From: an uncultured Acidobacteriota bacterium
Lineage (GTDB): Bacteria > Acidobacteriota > UBA6911 > RPQK01 > JAJDTT01
DNA: 64,000 nucleotides
NCBI GenBank assembly: GCA_951812665.1
Contig: CATOST010000018.1
Coordinates: 1 to 64,000, forward strand
Reading direction: 5' to 3'
The notes beneath the pieces were generated by a model. The model was given only the letters and a program-made list of their open reading frames with translations. It was not told where the DNA came from and ran no database searches. Numbering within the stretch: position 1 is the first letter of the stretch; each line of letters opens with the position of its first letter. Shown one piece after another: positions 1 through 9,127 of this stretch. A program made the translations under genes and the position numbers.

Positions 1-1145
1 CTGCAAGCCGCCGACTCTCTGAGGCGCCGTTCCGTCGGCGATCAGGTGACCTACGTGGTCAACCGAAACATCAATTTCACCAACGTTTGCGCAAAGAAAT
101 GCAGTTTTTGCGCCTTTAGCCGAACCTACCGCAGCGACGAAGGCTATTTGCTGCCCGTGTCTGAAATCGTCCGCCGGGCCCGGGTAGGCGCGGCAATTCG
201 GCGCCACCGAGGTCTGCATCCAGGCCGGGCTGCCTCCTGCCATGCCGGGAGACCACTACATTCGAATCTGCCAGGCGGTCACGGACGCTCTTCCAGGCCT
301 GCACGTCCACGCCTTTTCGCCGGAGGGAGATCTCTTACGGGTGCCAGCGTTCCGGGATGCGGGTTCGAGACTACCTGGCGGGAACTCCTCGACGCCGGGA
401 TCGGCAGCCTGCCGGGTACATCGCCGAAATCCTGGACGACGATCTGCGCAACCTCATCTCGCCCGGACGCATCAGCAGCGGGGAATGGACCCGAACCATC
501 TCGACGGCCCACTCCCTGGGCATCCGGACCTCCTCCACCATGATGTTCGGCCACCTCGAGACTCCGGTTCACGTTGCCCGGCACCTGGCACACCTGAGAA
601 CCATCCAGCGCCAGACCGGCGGCTTTTACCGAGTTCGTTCCCTTGGGCTTCGTCCACACGGAGGCTCCCCTTTACCAGAGCAAACGGCTGCCGAATCTGC
701 GGCCCGGGCCCCACGGGGTTGGGAGGTTCTGAAGGTTCACGCCGTCTCCCGGCTGGCGCTGGACAAGGATATTCCCAACCTTCAGGTCTCCTGGGTCAAG
801 GAAGGGACGAAGCTGGCTCAACTCTGCCTGGCGGCGGGTGGAAATGACCTGGGGGGCACGCTGATCAACGAGAGTATTTCCACCGCCGCCGGGGCCGGCC
901 ACGGCCAACTGGTGACCCCGGTAGAGCTTCATCGCGTGATTCGCGATGCGGGCAGAGTCCCGGCGGAACGGAACACGCTCTACGGGACCCTGCGCACCTT
1001 CACCGGCAGAGAAGAAGACGGGACTCACCCACTGGACTCCCTGCGGGGCGGCGACCGAAACCTTTTCGGCTCCTACGCCCAGTTGACCCGGTCGCGGCGT
1101 TTTCGCTTCAACCCGGGCGCAGCCCGGAGACATTCCCCGGATTGA
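1..1145 (+). pseudogene. cofH: FO synthase subunit 2 CofH (radical SAM), 5' end off the window, broken by about six frame changes
   Basis: CofH joins tyrosine to 5-amino-6-ribitylaminouracil, the radical SAM step that starts the deazaflavin ring of coenzyme F420. The first frame runs in from the left edge and holds NINFTNVC and the CxxxCxxC cluster motif (CAKKCSFC, about 90-113). CofH-like sequence then continues in other frames: frame 2 from about 190 to 320, frame 3 to about 375, frame 1 to about 420, frame 3 to about 620, frame 1 to about 712, and frame 3 to the TGA at 1143-1145. Conserved segments survive in every piece (ATEVCIQAGLP, DYLA, GSLPGTS, EILDDDLRN, STMMFGH, EFVPLGFVHTEAPLY, LGGTLINESIS). 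No single frame can make the enzyme. It faces the cofE operon, with 38 bp between the two 3' ends. Either base-calling indels or very recent decay could explain this; residue conservation across frames favours the former. Confidence 0.85.
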
Positions 1146-1183
1146 CTGCCACGCCGATGCGCCGGATGCCGGCGCCGCGGTGA

Positions 1184-1939
1184 CTAGCGAAACAGGTCCC
1201 GCTCCGGAGGCCGCACCAGGTTCGACCCGCCGCCAGGACCTGCTTCCAGCCGCACACCCCGGACCAGGGCCGCCGGCACCCGGCGCCGCTTTCCCATCAC
1301 CAGCTCCGCCGCGGAGGCGATTTCGTCGGCCCGGGCGATGCAGGTCGCCTGAAGCGTTCGGCCGAACCCGTCCTTGCTTCCCCGATAGTCCGACAGCGGC
1401 ATTCCTCCCGCCACACCGATCGCCACGTTCACCTGCCCCTCCCGCCAGGGGCGGCCGAAGGTATCGGTGATGATCACTGCCAGGTCCACCCCCATCGTTT
1501 CAGTCAGACACGCCCTGATGCCGGCCGCGGATCGGTCCGGATGTTCCGGAAGCAAGATGGCCATCCCCTCCGGACTATTGGAGAGATCGACGCCGGCATT
1601 GGCGCACACGAACCCGTGGCTGGTTTCAGCCAGCAGCACGCCGCGATCCATCCTCACGATCCTGCGGCTCTGGGACAGGGCCAATTCGACCACCCTGGGG
1701 TCCCGGCCCCATTCCCGCGCCCAGGAGTTGGCCAGCGGCGACGGGGTGACCGTCGCCAGAGGAACAGTCCGCCCCTCCGCCTTGGAAACGATCTTGTGGG
1801 CCAGCACCAGAATATCCCCTCGGCGGACCTGGATAGGGATCCTTCTCAGCGCCTCCAGCAGCAGCGCGCCCAGAGCGTCCCCCGGTTTCACTTCGGGGAG
1901 TCCCGGGATGCCCAGGATCTGCACGCCGGCGTCACTCAT
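1184..1939 (-). CDS. cofE: Coenzyme F420-0:L-glutamate ligase
   Basis: CofE uses GTP to add gamma-linked glutamates to F420-0 and so builds the polyglutamate tail. The 251-residue protein starts at ATG 1937-1939 (MSDAGVQILGIPGLPEV). It shows family segments such as GDILVLAHKIVSKAEG near the N-terminus, the central VIITDTFGRPWREGQVNVAIG, and DEIASAAELVMGK toward the end. It is the single-domain form, without the C-terminal nitroreductase-like domain of actinobacterial FbiB. The start overlaps the last 8 bases of cofC, so the two are probably translationally coupled. An in-frame upstream extension to 2167 exists but only mirrors cofC in another frame, so I rejected it. Confidence 0.9.
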   Translation of the reverse strand: MSDAGVQILGIPGLPEVKPGDALGALLLEALRRIPIQVRRGDILVLAHKIVSKAEGRTVPLATVTPSPLANSWAREWGRDPRVVELALSQSRRIVRMDRGVLLAETSHGFVCANAGVDLSNSPEGMAILLPEHPDRSAAGIRACLTETMGVDLAVIITDTFGRPWREGQVNVAIGVAGGMPLSDYRGSKDGFGRTLQATCIARADEIASAAELVMGKRRRVPAALVRGVRLEAGPGGGSNLVRPPERDLFR

Positions 1940-2606
1940 GAAGGTTCCGCACCTTCTCAGCCAGACGGGTTGCGAGGCCACTCTCGGCGAGATAGCTCCT
2001 GGTCGCCGCCCCTCCCTCTCTCTGCCAAAATCGAACCAGGTCTTCGGGTCCGTCCAGGTCCAGACCCAACCGCGGGTTCGACAGCACGGTGGCAGGCACC
2101 CGTGCACGGCGCGCCTCGGCCAGATGACGGCGCAGGCTGTCCCGGCCGAAACGCGACGGAAAGGCATCCGGCGGCATTCTCAACAGGGCATTGGTGCCCC
2201 GGCCGTCTCGAGAGGGCACCAGCAGAGCCGCCGGGGAAGCCAGCGGGCGGCCCAGCAGAGCGTCCACATCCCGTCCCTGGATCAGCGGGACATCCAGCGG
2301 CACCCGTAGCACACAGGTTGCTCCCTGTTGGCGCAGTGCGGCTGCGCACTCGTCCACGGAGCGGCTCTCGGAGGATTGGCGCCGCTCCCGGATGAATCCC
2401 CATTGCCGCCGGGCGGCGTAGGCCGCAAGCTCCGGGTCCCGGCCTGCCACGACCACCTTGTCCGGTGTTCCGGCGCCGGCCAGCGCCCTGCCCACATCCT
2501 CCAACATGGCCCAGACCAGCCCGATCCTTTCCCGGCGGGACAGCCACGGAGCCATTCGCCGCTTGGCTTGGACGAGCTCCTTGACTGGTATCAGGACGAC
2601 TTTCAC
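1932..2606 (-). CDS. cofC: 2-phospho-L-lactate (or PEP/phosphoglycerate) guanylyltransferase
   Basis: CofC activates a phosphorylated three-carbon acid with GTP to give the guanylylated donor that CofD attaches to FO. The 224-residue protein has a nucleotidyltransferase layout: an N-terminal PVKELVQAKRRM segment resembling the PxKxxxxAKxRL motif, then LDVPLIQGRDVDAL in the middle, and LDLDGPEDL near the C-terminus for metal and nucleotide binding. Which acid it uses (2-phospholactate, PEP or 3-phosphoglycerate) cannot be read from sequence alone. The ATG overlaps the cofD stop by 4 bases (ATGA), and the 3' end overlaps cofE by 8 bases. Confidence 0.88.
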   Translation of the reverse strand: MKVVLIPVKELVQAKRRMAPWLSRRERIGLVWAMLEDVGRALAGAGTPDKVVVAGRDPELAAYAARRQWGFIRERRQSSESRSVDECAAALRQQGATCVLRVPLDVPLIQGRDVDALLGRPLASPAALLVPSRDGRGTNALLRMPPDAFPSRFGRDSLRRHLAEARRARVPATVLSNPRLGLDLDGPEDLVRFWQREGGAATRSYLAESGLATRLAEKVRNLHE

Positions 2607-3583
2607 GCCAACCGCAGCAGGGCGCGAGCCAGCTCCCGTTTCGCGCCGGAGGTGTCCATGACGGTATTCCGAACCACGACCCGGACGCCCAGGCGTTCGA
2701 TGGACGCAGCGCTGCTCGCATCGCGCTCATCCAATACGAAAACGTCCAGAAGACCGCGATAGATCCGGGCAACGCCTTCGGCCGAGACCGGATGCCCCAG
2801 CTCCCTGAGCATTTTTGCCGCCGGCCCTTTGAGGGCGCGCCCGCCCACGATTGGACTCACCGCCACCACCAGGCCCCGACTCTCCACCACAGCCCGCCTG
2901 ATCCCGGGGACCGACAGAATAGGCCCCACGCTGATAAAGGGGTTGCTGGGACAGATGACGATGACCCGGGCCTTTCGAATCACTTTCTCCACGCCCGGCG
3001 CGGCACGTTGACGACTCAAACCCGTGTATTCGAAACCGTGAACCCGGGGCGCGCACTTCTCCCTGACCAGATACTCCTGAAGATGAAGGCGGCCGGCATC
3101 GGTCTCCACCAGAGTCGGATTGTAGCCTTCGGCCATTGGCAAGACTGAAGATTCTATCCCGAACCCTTTGCAGATGTGCGCGGTTACGGCGGCCAGGCCC
3201 CACCCCCGGTTCAGCAGGGACGTCCGCCAGAGATGCGTCGCCAGATCCTGGTCTCCGAGGCCGAACCAGGTGTCCGCGCCCAAGCGCCCGAGGGCCTTCA
3301 GACAGCGAAAGGTGTCGCCCTCGATGCCCCAGCCCCAAGTCTGGTTGGACAGACCCGCCAGGGTATAGGTGATGGTGTCGAGATCCGGACAGATCCGGAG
3401 CCCGAAGGTTTCCAGGTCATCCCCGGTGTTGACCACGACGGACAGGCGGCTCCCAAGCCCCTCCTGCGCCAAGCCCCAGACCAGTTTCGCGGCGCCGACG
3501 CCTCCGGCCAACGCCACTACGCGAACGTCGCCCGATCCGCAGAACCTATCACCGATCTCGACAGGACGAGGGGCTGCCACCAC
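2603..3583 (-). CDS. cofD: 2-phospho-L-lactate transferase CofD (F420-0 or dehydro-F420-0 synthase)
   Basis: CofD transfers the phospho-acid from the CofC product onto FO, giving F420-0 or its dehydro form. The 326-residue protein contains the family opening ALAGGVGAAKLVWGL, then VVVNTGDDLETFGLRICPD, LGDQDLATHL and VICPSNPFISVGPIL, spread as in known CofD proteins. The first 20 residues before the glycine loop are less conserved, so the start could lie a little downstream. It sits 6 bp after npdG and overlaps cofC by 4 bases, the middle of a compact four-gene operon. Confidence 0.9.
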   Translation of the reverse strand: MVAAPRPVEIGDRFCGSGDVRVVALAGGVGAAKLVWGLAQEGLGSRLSVVVNTGDDLETFGLRICPDLDTITYTLAGLSNQTWGWGIEGDTFRCLKALGRLGADTWFGLGDQDLATHLWRTSLLNRGWGLAAVTAHICKGFGIESSVLPMAEGYNPTLVETDAGRLHLQEYLVREKCAPRVHGFEYTGLSRQRAAPGVEKVIRKARVIVICPSNPFISVGPILSVPGIRRAVVESRGLVVAVSPIVGGRALKGPAAKMLRELGHPVSAEGVARIYRGLLDVFVLDERDASSAASIERLGVRVVVRNTVMDTSGAKRELARALLRLA

Positions 3584-3589
3584 GAATCG

Positions 3590-4249
3590 TCAAAGCCCCA
3601 CGACCCGAAAACGCGATTCGTGAACCCGGTATCGGCGATTGATGCCGATCAGCAGGGCACTCATTCGCTCCAGCGTCCGGGCCGCGTCGAGCTGGCCCGC
3701 GTCCACCGTCCTAACCCCCGGCCATCGGCTCAGCACTCGCGCCACCTCCCGCTTCCGGCGCCCCGAATTGCCACAAACGAAGACGTCGCAATCGAGAGGA
3801 ACCGCCAGCTCCCCCAGAAGGCGGGCCGGAACCGTCTTCAGGGCCGCCACCAAGGCGCCCGGATCAGGAAGGCCCGCCGCCAACTGCTCGCTCCCGGAAC
3901 CGGCCTCCAAGGGGGCCATCTTGATCCGGCGGGCGTCGAACACTACCGGTACCGTGACGTCGACCCAGGTGGTCTCAGGCGCAACGTGCGGCGCACAGCT
4001 GAACACCAGCTCGGCGGCCCCGGCGAAAGGCGCCGCCACAAAGAGGACCCTGGACTGGGTCGCTACCTCCAGGTTCAGCGCCCCCCGGATCCCGGTTTTG
4101 CCTCCCCGAATAGAATTCAACTCGGACGCCGTCCCGGTCGCTCGGGTCCGGCTCCGAGATCCCACCAGGACCTCGAATCCCGCCTCCGCCAAACGCAGCG
4201 CGATGCCCCGGCCCTCTTGACCGGTGCCGCCGAGCACACCCAGCTTCAC
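3590..4249 (-). CDS. npdG: NADPH-dependent F420 reductase (F420H2:NADP oxidoreductase)
   Basis: This enzyme moves hydride between NADPH and F420, linking the F420 pool made by the downstream genes to central metabolism. The protein opens with KLGVLGGTGQEGRGIALRLA, the Rossmann loop typical of the family, and carries VGSRSRTRA just after the second beta strand, where NADP phosphate is bound. I chose the GTG at 4247-4249, preceded by GAAGGCG, because it places the Rossmann strand at residue 2 as in relatives. An in-frame ATG at 4345 adds 32 residues without family resemblance. The length is about 219 residues, near the usual size. It is the first gene of the F420 operon. Confidence 0.87.
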   Translation of the reverse strand: MKLGVLGGTGQEGRGIALRLAEAGFEVLVGSRSRTRATGTASELNSIRGGKTGIRGALNLEVATQSRVLFVAAPFAGAAELVFSCAPHVAPETTWVDVTVPVVFDARRIKMAPLEAGSGSEQLAAGLPDPGALVAALKTVPARLLGELAVPLDCDVFVCGNSGRRKREVARVLSRWPGVRTVDAGQLDAARTLERMSALLIGINRRYRVHESRFRVVGL

Positions 4250-4525
4250 AATTCGCCTTCTTTTTTCGCCTGCCGCGTGAAACTCCAACCCGAGATCGAC
4301 GCTTCCCGGAAGCCGCATTACAACAAAGCGCGGTAGCCCCCACAAGTCTCAGGTTCAGCGGCTTTTGTCCACCGCGGGCCGCTGCCTTCACGGGCGCGTA
4401 AGGCTTGCTAGGGAGAGAGCGTCCGCGTAATCTCTCCAGTGCGTTGAGGAGTTGAAGAAGGGGCCGCCAGCAGCATTCCAGCGGCGGTGTAACGGCTTGG
4501 GCCCGGAGCTTCCGGGTATCTGTCA
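4250..4525. other. Intergenic region between divergent npdG and the four-domain lipid synthase
   Basis: This 276 bp stretch separates two divergently transcribed genes and must hold both promoters. I see no strong -35/-10 pair, no tRNA and no convincing open frame. A weak GGAG lies about 20 bases ahead of the ATG at 4526. Confidence 0.5.
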
Positions 4526-7500
4526 ATGAACTCGGTATCCGAATATCTCAAGGGCAAGACGCTGTTCATCACCGGAGCCACCGGCTTCCTGGGACAGTGC
4601 CTGGTCGAGAAAATCCTTTGGGCGGTACCGGACGTCGAGCGCGTCTACATCCTGATCCGCCCGCGAACGAACCTGCGCGGCGCGGTCGTGACCGCCCAGA
4701 TGAGGTTGGAACGGGAACTCCTCCGGTCCAGTTCCTTCGACCGCCTCCGGAGCAGGCTCGGTGACGGCTTTTCGGCTTTCCTGAAAGAAAAACTGGTCGC
4801 GGTTTCCGGCGACTTGTCCAGGGATGACCTGAACCTCGACGAGCCGACTCGGATTCATCTTCAGAGCCAGACCGACATCGTCATCAACAGTGCTGCCGTC
4901 GTCTCCTTCGACGCCCCGCTGGACGAAGCCTACCACCTGAATATCCTGGGAGCTCAGCGCGTCGCCCGTTTCGCCCAATCCTGCGACGATTGCGTCCTGG
5001 TGCACGTCTCCACCGCCTACGTCTGCGGCGCCGCCGTCGGCTCCGTCCCGGAAACGATTCCGGAGATCTCGGATCAGGGCAAAGGGCCCTTCCCGGCACG
5101 CGCCTTCAGCGACGTGGATCTGGACATCGAACGCATCGAGGCGATACTCGCCTCGGTCCGGGAGCGCGCCTATGCGCCTGAACTCGAGCGCGACTTCACG
5201 GCGGCCCTGCTGCGGCGATTCAAGCGCTCGAAGCGGGGCCGCAACGTTCGGAGGCGGGAGAAGATCGAGAATCTCCGCAAGAAATGGATCCAGAACCAGC
5301 TCTCCCAGGAAGGGATGAGCTGGGCTCGCGAGCGGGGCTGGAACGACACCTACACCTACACCAAGGCCATCGGGGAACAGATGGTCTTGCGAACCCGCAA
5401 CGGGGCTCCGACCATCATCATCCGCCCCTCTGTGATCGAAAGCGGTTTTTCGGAGCCGAGCCCCGGATGGCTCGAGGGCCTTCGCATGGCGGACCCCCTC
5501 ATCGCCGCCATCGGCAAGGGCCGTCTCCGGGCACTGCCTCTGAGCCCCAAGGTCATCATCGACCTGGTGCCCGTGGACATGGTGGTGAACGCGCTGCTGG
5601 CGTCGCTTCCAGCGGTCTCGACCGCAACCGCCGTCCAGATCTACCAGGTGGCCACCGGGTCCTGCAATCCCATCACATTGGGCTATCTCTACGATCTCAT
5701 CTATCGCTATTTCAAGAGAAACCCCATGTTCGACAGGTCGGGGCGGCCCATCGACATCCGTTACCTCCGCTTCCCGAAACCGGCCAGCTTCCGCTTGCAA
5801 CATCGACTCAAGGCGCTACCCCTGAACACGGCGGCCAGCGCCTTGGACAAGCTCGCCGTATTCGGCGCCTTCGACGGCGCCCAGCGCTTCAACCGGCGCC
5901 TCTCGGCCCTGAAGGCCGCTCATGAAAAGCTGTATTACTACGGAGAGATCTACGAACCGTATCTGAACTTGAATTGCCGCTTCGGAGTGGAGAACACGCT
6001 GGGCCTTCTGGACACGATGTCCCCCCGGGAGCGGGAAGTCTTCAACTTCGACGTGACGCGCCTGAACTGGCGCCACTATGTTCAGAACATCCACATCCCC
6101 GGGGTCAAGAAGTTCATTTTGAAGATGGAGGGAGCGGGAACGCTGGAACTCGATGTCCAGCCGTCGGGTGAAGGCGGATCCGTCTCGACCATCAACGACC
6201 TCCTGGCATACAGCGCATCCCGGTATTCCGAGAAGACCGCGCTCAGGATGCAGCGCGACGGTGAGTGGATCAGCTATACGTACGCGGATCTCCAGCGCCG
6301 GGCCCGGATCGTCGGCCGGCAACTCCGGACCCAGGGTCTGGCCAAGGGCGATCGAGTGGTCCTTTTTGCGGAAAACCAACCGGACTGGGGCGCCGCGTAC
6401 CTGGGTGCAGCCTCCCGGGGAGTCGTCGTCGTTCCCCTCGATTCCCAGGCGTGGCACCGTGAGGTCTGGTCCGTCGCCCGCTTCACCGAGGCCCGGGCCA
6501 TCCTCGCTTCCGAGCGCACGATCGAGCGGCTGCCGCCCGACAGCCTGGCGCGGAATGAAGCCGGCGAGACCCCGATTCGACTCCTGAACATCAACCACGT
6601 GGGCCAACCGTTCGACCTTCCGCAATACCCCAGGAGCACCGGAACGGCGGCCCCCGTTCCCGAGGCGCCCGGCGACCGCCCGCTGAGAGTCGAAGCCGAG
6701 GACCCGGCTTCCATCATCTTCACTACCACCACGGCAGCGGACCCCAAGGGCGCCGTTCACACCCATTCCAGCTTCCTCAGCAATCTCCACGGCATGAACC
6801 GTTATCTGGCGGCAGAGGAGACGGATCAGATCCTTTCGGTGCTCCCGCTCTACCATGCTCTGGAGTTCACGTGCGGGTTTCTGTCCCCCCTGTATGGGGG
6901 CGCAACCATCACCTACCTTCACTCCCTGAAGCCTCGAGTCATCCTGAAGACCATGCGGGAGACGGGCACCACCTGCATGTTGGGCGTCCCCAGTCTCTAC
7001 GCTCTGATCCGGGACGACATCAACCGGCGCACTCTGCGCGCCTCCAAGTCACCTCTGAAGTCCAACCTGGTGGCCAGGTCGCGTCAGCTCAGCAAGTCCA
7101 TCGACAAGACCTTCGGCAAGAACCTGGGCCGCCAGCTCTTCGCTCGGGTACACCAGGAATTCGGGGGCAAGATCCGAGCCTTCGTCAGTGGCGGTTCAGC
7201 TCTGGGCAATGAACTCTACGACGACTTCAAGGCCTTGGGCCTGACCATCTACGAGGGCTACGGCCTCACCGAGACCGCGCCGGTCCTCACGGTCAATCCA
7301 CTGAATCGAAGCCGTCGGGGCTCGGCCGGCAAGCCGTTGCCCGGGACCGAGTTGCGGATCTTTCGGGCCGATGACCGGGGAGAGGGCGAGATCATCGTCC
7401 GGACGCCCAGCCTCATGAAGGGCTACTACAAGAACCCCGACGCCACCCGGGCCGCGATGCGGGACGGCTGGTTTCACACGGGTGATCTGGGGTGGGTGGA

Positions 7501-8896
7501 CGAGGACGGATACCTCTACATTACGGGGCGCAAAAAGAACGTCATCGTCACGGGCGCCGGCAAGAACGTCTACCCGGTGGACCTGGAGGCCATCTACCGC
7601 CACGTTCCGGCGGTCGAGGACATCTGCGTGGTGGGAACCCCCAAGGGACTCACCGAAGACGTCCATGCCGTCATCGTGCCCAAGAAGGAGATATTGCAGG
7701 AGGTGGCGGCCGAGGAATGGCCGCGGGCCATGAAGCGTGCGACTCGCGCGCTGGCCCGCCAGCTTCCGGGCTATCAACGGCTGCAGCACATTCATCTTTC
7801 GGAAACGCCCCTGCCGCGCCGCAGTGACGAGTCTCTCGCCCGCGACGTGATCCTGCAAAACGTGCGCCGAAGCGTCGCCCGTTCTCGAGCTCGCGGAGGC
7901 CCTTCGGGGCGTCCCCGCGGAAGCGACGTCGCAACCGAGTTGACCCGGGAACTGAGCCGAATCTCGGGGACCCCCTCAGCGGAAATCACGCCCGATTCCC
8001 ATCTCTACACCGACGTGGGCCTGGATTCGCTCGCCGCCATGGAGCTGCTGATTCAGCTGGAGCATCGGTTCGGCATCTCGCTATCGGAGGAGCGCGTCGC
8101 CTCCCTGGTGAGCTTTGGCGATCTGGTCGATGCGGTGAAGGAGAGCACGTCGGCGCATGCGGCCGGCAAAGACGGCACGGTCGCCGTCCGCTCCGCCTTG
8201 CCGTGGTCACAGCGCCCGCCCATCGACCGCGCCCTCCTCAGCTTCTCCTTTTCCGCTCTACGGCTCCTGTACGCAAGCTACTTCCGGCTGCAGCTGCGTT
8301 TTCCGGAACGCCTACCCCGTGAGGAGGCCTACATCATCGCCGCCAACCATTCCAGCCATCTGGACAGCGGCGCCATCATCGCCGCATTGGCGGGGGCGCT
8401 GGGCCCGAGCCAGGCCAGGAAGCTCCATCTTCTGGGGGCCCGCGACTACTTCTTCAACAATCCCCTTCGTGCCTGGTTTTTCAGCACCTTCCTCAACGTA
8501 GTGCCCATCGAACGGGAGGAGACCTCGTTGGCGGGACTCCGCACCATCCAGACGATCCTGCAGGAAGGCGAACCCATTCTCATCTTCCCGGAGGGGACAC
8601 GGTCCCGGACCGGCGAACTCCGATCCTTCAAACCGGGCCTCGGCCTCATCGCCCGGGAGCTCAGGGTGCCGATCGTCCCCACCCACATCGACGGCACCTA
8701 TCGGGCCTTCCCGGCGGGACGCTACCTTCCCCGTCCGGGACGGCTGGCGGTGACATTCGGCAAAGCGATCAGGACCGAGCAGTATTTCGCGGACGGCGTT
8801 GAGGAGTCCCGCGTCAGCCTCTACCGAAAGATCGCCGGGGAGGTCCGCGAGCACGTCGTTCGGCTGGGGGACGGGGTCCGGGACGAACCAGTTTGA
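4526..8896 (+). CDS. Four-domain lipid synthase: fatty acyl reductase - acyl-activating (AMP-binding) - acyl carrier protein - PlsC acyltransferase
   Basis: This 1456-residue protein joins four lipid enzymes. Residues 1-500 are a fatty acyl-CoA/thioester reductase: GATGFLG (about 17-23), HVSTAYVCG, and Y276xxxK280. Residues 555-1090 are an AMP-forming ligase: TTTTAADPKGA from T733, YEGYGLTE, FHTGDLGW with D987, and GRKKNVIVTGAGKNVYP. Residues about 1130-1210 are an acyl carrier domain with GLDSLAAMEL; S1168 is the expected phosphopantetheine site. Residues about 1250-1440 are a 1-acylglycerol-3-phosphate acyltransferase: H1275xxxxD1280 in NHSSHLD, and FPEGTRS from F1354. Such a protein could activate a fatty acid, hold it on the ACP, reduce it to an alcohol or aldehyde, and acylate a glycerolipid. 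From memory the set resembles myxobacterial ElbD, an ether-lipid enzyme. The A3 motif is unusual: TTTTAADPKG where TSGTTGxPKG is common. acpS at 40926 could supply the phosphopantetheine. Domain calls are firm; the product is inferred. Confidence 0.9.
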   Translation: MNSVSEYLKGKTLFITGATGFLGQCLVEKILWAVPDVERVYILIRPRTNLRGAVVTAQMRLERELLRSSSFDRLRSRLGDGFSAFLKEKLVAVSGDLSRDDLNLDEPTRIHLQSQTDIVINSAAVVSFDAPLDEAYHLNILGAQRVARFAQSCDDCVLVHVSTAYVCGAAVGSVPETIPEISDQGKGPFPARAFSDVDLDIERIEAILASVRERAYAPELERDFTAALLRRFKRSKRGRNVRRREKIENLRKKWIQNQLSQEGMSWARERGWNDTYTYTKAIGEQMVLRTRNGAPTIIIRPSVIESGFSEPSPGWLEGLRMADPLIAAIGKGRLRALPLSPKVIIDLVPVDMVVNALLASLPAVSTATAVQIYQVATGSCNPITLGYLYDLIYRYFKRNPMFDRSGRPIDIRYLRFPKPASFRLQHRLKALPLNTAASALDKLAVFGAFDGAQRFNRRLSALKAAHEKLYYYGEIYEPYLNLNCRFGVENTLGLLDTMSPREREVFNFDVTRLNWRHYVQNIHIPGVKKFILKMEGAGTLELDVQPSGEGGSVSTINDLLAYSASRYSEKTALRMQRDGEWISYTYADLQRRARIVGRQLRTQGLAKGDRVVLFAENQPDWGAAYLGAASRGVVVVPLDSQAWHREVWSVARFTEARAILASERTIERLPPDSLARNEAGETPIRLLNINHVGQPFDLPQYPRSTGTAAPVPEAPGDRPLRVEAEDPASIIFTTTTAADPKGAVHTHSSFLSNLHGMNRYLAAEETDQILSVLPLYHALEFTCGFLSPLYGGATITYLHSLKPRVILKTMRETGTTCMLGVPSLYALIRDDINRRTLRASKSPLKSNLVARSRQLSKSIDKTFGKNLGRQLFARVHQEFGGKIRAFVSGGSALGNELYDDFKALGLTIYEGYGLTETAPVLTVNPLNRSRRGSAGKPLPGTELRIFRADDRGEGEIIVRTPSLMKGYYKNPDATRAAMRDGWFHTGDLGWVDEDGYLYITGRKKNVIVTGAGKNVYPVDLEAIYRHVPAVEDICVVGTPKGLTEDVHAVIVPKKEILQEVAAEEWPRAMKRATRALARQLPGYQRLQHIHLSETPLPRRSDESLARDVILQNVRRSVARSRARGGPSGRPRGSDVATELTRELSRISGTPSAEITPDSHLYTDVGLDSLAAMELLIQLEHRFGISLSEERVASLVSFGDLVDAVKESTSAHAAGKDGTVAVRSALPWSQRPPIDRALLSFSFSALRLLYASYFRLQLRFPERLPREEAYIIAANHSSHLDSGAIIAALAGALGPSQARKLHLLGARDYFFNNPLRAWFFSTFLNVVPIEREETSLAGLRTIQTILQEGEPILIFPEGTRSRTGELRSFKPGLGLIARELRVPIVPTHIDGTYRAFPAGRYLPRPGRLAVTFGKAIRTEQYFADGVEESRVSLYRKIAGEVREHVVRLGDGVRDEPV

Positions 8897-8939
8897 CCCG
8901 GCAAGCCAAGCCCCTCTAGAATGGCGTCCTTCTCTGACC

Positions 8940-9031
8940 GGAGAGGTGCTGGAGTGGCTGAACAGGGCTGCCTGCTAAGCAGTTACTCGGGGGAACCTGG
9001 GTCGGGGGTTCGAATCCCCCCCTCTCCGCCA
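8940..9031 (+). tRNA. tRNA-Ser (anticodon GCU)
   Basis: The acceptor stem GGAGAGG pairs with CCTCTCC, followed by G and an encoded CCA. The anticodon loop CTGCTAA places GCT at 8974-8976. A long variable arm and the GGTTCGAATCC T-loop fit a 92-base class II serine tRNA. It reads AGC and AGU codons. Confidence 0.97.
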
Positions 9032-9127
9032 CCCGCCCCGGCTCGATGCCTTCCACGCGGCCGCCACCATCCCCTTGGTCTCGCCGACCGGGTTCACGCA
9101 CCCTCTCTACAGTGAGCGAGTGCACGT

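Noticed and set aside
4523-6922. Two long minus-strand frames under the four-domain synthase
   Set aside because: They are antisense shadows with low-complexity Asp, Gly and Arg composition.
8916-9125. Open frames on both strands over tRNA-Ser(GCU), one containing GGFEPPTQVPP
   Set aside because: This peptide is the well-known false product of reading a tRNA-Ser gene backwards.
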